Shown here: piece by piece, positions 61,143 to 64,000 of the stretch
How positions within the stretch are numbered: the first letter of the stretch is position 1
How the letters are laid out: each line of letters opens with the position of its first letter
Assembly: GCA_031761405.1 (NCBI GenBank)
Contig: JASEVX010000005.1
Span: 30,925,127 to 30,989,126, forward strand
From: Serripes groenlandicus
Lineage: Eukaryota; Mollusca; Bivalvia; Cardiida; Cardiidae
Length of the DNA stretch: 64,000 nucleotides
Direction: 5' to 3'
Notes under the pieces: generated by a model
Database searches by the model: none
What the model was told of the DNA's origin: nothing
What the model saw: the letters and a program-made list of their open reading frames with translations, nothing else
Translations under genes and position numbers: made by a program

Positions 61143-62401
61143 AACAAGATGTGTTTGTGAAACACTGATGCCCCCCAATGGCAACATCTAGGTCAAAGGT
61201 CAAGGTCGCAAGGTATACACATGTGAAATATGGTAGCATTACCTGTTATTGTTCAAAAGTAGTGGGGAAGGTTAAAAAAAAAATTGAGAATGGCAACATC
61301 TAGGTCAAAGGTAAAGGTCGCAAGGTCAAAAATGTTGGTACTGACAGAAAGGTCATGTCACAAGGAATACACATGTGAAATATGGTAGCCGTATCTGTTA
61401 TGGTTCAAAAGTAATGGGCAAGGTTAAAGTTTTTTTCGAGAATGGCAACATCTAGGTCAAAGGTCAAGGTCGCAAGGTCAAAAATGTTGGTACTGACATG
61501 TGAAATATGGTAGCCATACCTGTTATGGTTCAAAAGTAATGGCCAAGGTTAAAGTTTTTTTCGAGAATGGCAACATCTAGGTCAAGGTCAAGGTCGCAAG
61601 GTACTGACAGAAAGGTCATGTCACAAGGAATACACATGTGAAATATGGTAGCCATACCTGTTATGGTTCAAAAGAAATGGCCAAGGTTAAAGTTTTTTTC
61701 GAGAATGGCAACATCTAGGTCAAGGTCAAGGTCGCAAGGTGAAAAATGTTGGTACTGACAGAAAGGTCATGTCACAAGGAATACACATGTGAAATATGGT
61801 AGCCGTATCTGTTATGGTTCAAAAGTAATGGCCAAGGTTAAAGTTTTTTTCGAGAATGGCAACATCTAGGTCAAAGGTCAAGGTCGCAAGGTCAAAAATG
61901 TTGGTACTGACAGAAAGGTCATGTCACAAGGAATACACATGTGAAATATGGTAGCCGTACCTGTTATGGTTCAAAAGAAATGGCCAAGGTTAAAGTTTTT
62001 TTTTAGTATGGCAACATCTAGGTCAAAGGTCAAGGTCGCAAGGTGAAAAATGTTGGTACTGACAGAAAGGTCATGTCACAAGGAATACACATGTGAAATA
62101 TGGTAGCCGTATCTGTTATGGTTCAAAAGTAATGGCCAAGGTTAAAGTTTTTTTCGAGAATGGCAACCTCTAGGTCAAAGGTCAAGGTCGCAAGGTCAAA
62201 AACGTTGGTACTGACAGAAAGGTCATGTCACAAGGAATACACATGTGAAATATGGTAGCCGTACCTGTTATGGTTCAAAAGTAATGGCCAAGGTTAAAGT
62301 TTTTTTTGTGCAGACAGACAGACAGACCAACAGACCAACCAACCAACAGACAGGCCAAAAACTATATGCCCACCGAATCGGAGATTCCGGGGGCATAAAA
62401 A
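61143..62401 (+). mobile_element. HINE/pearl-like element A3 (8 core units)
   Basis: Nearly the same sequence as A2, including the first short unit. Units start at 61180, 61292, 61444, 61569, 61707, 61858, 62010 and 62162. Spacings are 112, 152, 125, 138, 151, 152 and 152. It has one more unit than A2. The microsatellite GACAGACAGACCAACAGACC and hairpin ATGCCCACCGAAT..ATTCCGGGGGCAT end it, then AAAAA. Confidence 0.87.
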
Positions 62402-62458
62402 TGGCCCAGTTTCGTTTTCACTCGATGTTTCTGTTCCTATCTGTGCGTAATAAATTTT

Positions 62459-63809
62459 AACTAGAAATATCACTGAAGGTGATAAATACCCCCAAAACAG
62501 CACCTTGACTCAAAATATGGCTTCCGACTGACCAACAAAAGGGCCATAACTCTGTAAAGTAACATGCAATTGTAAAATCTTTATGATATGCACATCTCCT
62601 CTTGGTATAGAAGCTTCATGTAAAATGTTATTGAATTCCACCCAGTGGTTTGTAAGAAATAGGCCGGACAAAATATGGCTTTGGACAAAATATTACCAAC
62701 AACTTAATAAGTAAAAGGGCTATAACTCTGTAAAATAACATGCAATTGTAAGACCTTTAGGGTATGCACATCTCCTCTTGGTATAGAAGCTTCATGTAAA
62801 TTTTTATTGAATTCCACCCAGTGGTTTGTAAGAAATAGGCCGGACAAAATATGACCAACAACTTAATAAGTAAAAGGGCCATAACTCTGTAAAATATCAT
62901 GAAATTGTAACCCCTTTAGGATATGCACATCTCCTCTTGGCATAGAAGCTTCATGTAAAATTGTATTGAATTCCACAAAGTGGTTTGTACGAAATAGGCC
63001 GGACAAAATATGACCAACAACTTAATAAGTAAAAGGGCCATAACTCTGTAAAATATCATGCAATTGTAACCCCTTTAGGATATGCACATCTCCTCTTGGT
63101 ATAGAAGCTTCATGTAAAATTTTATTGAATTTCACCCAGTAGTTTGTAAGAAATAGGCCGGACAAAATATGACTTTGGACAAAATATGACTTTGGACAAA
63201 ATATGATCAACAACTTAATAAGTAAAATGGCCATAACTCTGTAAATATCATGCAATTGTAACCCCTTTAGAATATGCACATCTCCTTTTGGTATAGAAGC
63301 TTCATGTAAAATATTATTGAATTCCACTCAGTGGTTTGTAAGAAATAGGCCGGACAAAATATGGACAAAATATGACCAACAACGTAATAAGTAAAAGGGC
63401 CATAACTCTGTAAAATATCATGCAATTGTAACCCCTTTAGGATATGCACATCTCCTCTTGGTATAGAAGCTTCATGTAAAATTTTATTGAATTCCACCCA
63501 GTGGTTTGTAAGAAATAGGCCGGACAAAATATGGACAAAATATGACCAACAACTTAATAAGTAAAAGGGCCATAACTCTGTAAAATATCATGCAATTGTA
63601 ACCCCTTTAGGATATGCACATCTCCTCTTGGTATAAAAGCTTCATGTAAAATTTTATTGAAAATTCACCCAGTGGTTTGTAAGAAATAGGCCGAACAAAA
63701 TATGGCTTCCGACCGACCGACCAACCGACTGACCGACCGACCGACCGACCGACCGACACAGTGACTCCTATATACCCCCCCAAAACTTTGTTTTTTGGGG
63801 GTATAAAAA
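62459..63809 (+). mobile_element. HINE/pearl-like element F (7 core units)
   Basis: Starts AACTAGAAATATCACTGAAG with 5' hairpin TATCAC-TGAAG-GTGATA and ATACCCCCAAAAC. Units with CATAACTCTGTAAAATATC start near 62546, 62722, 62881, 63040, 63233, 63402 and 63572 (159-193 bp apart, variation from extra ACAAAATATGAC blocks). A (GACC)n tract lies at about 63706-63757. The hairpin 63771-63805 pairs TATACCCCCCCAAAAC with TTTTTTGGGGGTATA. Open frames here follow the tandem period. Confidence 0.85.
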
Positions 63810-64000
63810 CACATTCTTTTATCAATTTGTACAAACAAACAAATAGTCAAGGTGATTAATAAACACATTACATTACACCTGAAAATAAGAACTCGACCAA
63901 GCGTTTAAGTTGATGCACATTCATTATTGATTTTAAACATGTATTTCAGGTCATTAAATAAATTAAATTATAGGTAAAAGCTTGCTTATGTTATTGTTTT
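63810..64000. other. Right edge, no recognisable feature
   Basis: AT-rich sequence to the end of the window. Confidence 0.4.

Noticed and set aside
62294..63868. Several minus-strand frames with ILHEASIPRGDVHILKGLQ repeats.
   Set aside because: They follow the tandem period of element F and contain its microsatellite.

Overview
The window looks like repeat-saturated, AT-rich nuclear DNA of a marine invertebrate, most likely a bivalve mollusc. There is no bacterial gene organisation, operon or long ORF. The repeat content is the main clue: tRNA-derived SINEs ending in (AATC)n, many small TTAA-flanked MITEs, and pearl/HINE-like elements (tandem cores of about 125-160 bp, a GACAGACGG- or GACTGACC-type microsatellite, then a terminal hairpin). 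These are typical of bivalve genomes. The species is not identified.

Layout. 0-1.3 kb: two adjacent HINE-like elements. 1.6-9 kb: MITEs, a palindromic MITE and a 60-bp tandem array. 9-12 kb: SINEs and two minisatellites, one Thr-rich in translation. 13.2-14 kb: an AT-rich island with a candidate first exon beside a consensus NRF-1 site. 14.3-17 kb: nested MITE/SINE/HINE insertions. 17.2-18.45 kb: a minus-strand arrestin-domain first exon whose 3' end and splice donor belong to a 14-unit, 83-bp array. 18.5-32.9 kb: dense MITEs, SINEs, a 1-kb TIR element and a candidate plus-strand terminal exon at 30.69 kb. 33-37.2 kb: old tandem repeats and a HINE. 37.3-41.9 kb: MITEs and a non-repeat island with open frames near 39 kb. 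42.2-44.8 kb: one MITE split by a HINE and a long-TIR element. 46.5-50 kb: tandem arrays invaded by a HINE-like element and a TIR element. 50-60.4 kb: MITEs and three more HINE-like elements. 61.1-63.8 kb: two large HINE-like elements 57 bp apart.

At least about sixty recognisable copies of the TTAA/CCCTTTCCC MITE (piggyBac/Looper-like termini) occupy the window, and no transposase is encoded here, so all elements appear non-autonomous. The HINE-like families differ in sequence but share a plan: a 5' start AAC(A/T)AGA, a small 5' hairpin, a tandem core often carrying AGGTCA-type half-sites, a microsatellite, and a 3' hairpin whose arm recurs near the 5' end.

Protein-coding content is sparse. 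The best-supported piece is the arrestin-domain exon (18322-18442, minus). Weaker candidates lie at 13608-13752, 30690-30850, 38857-39330, 47384-47440 and 50566-50750. All boundaries were read by eye. Those of diverged copies are approximate.
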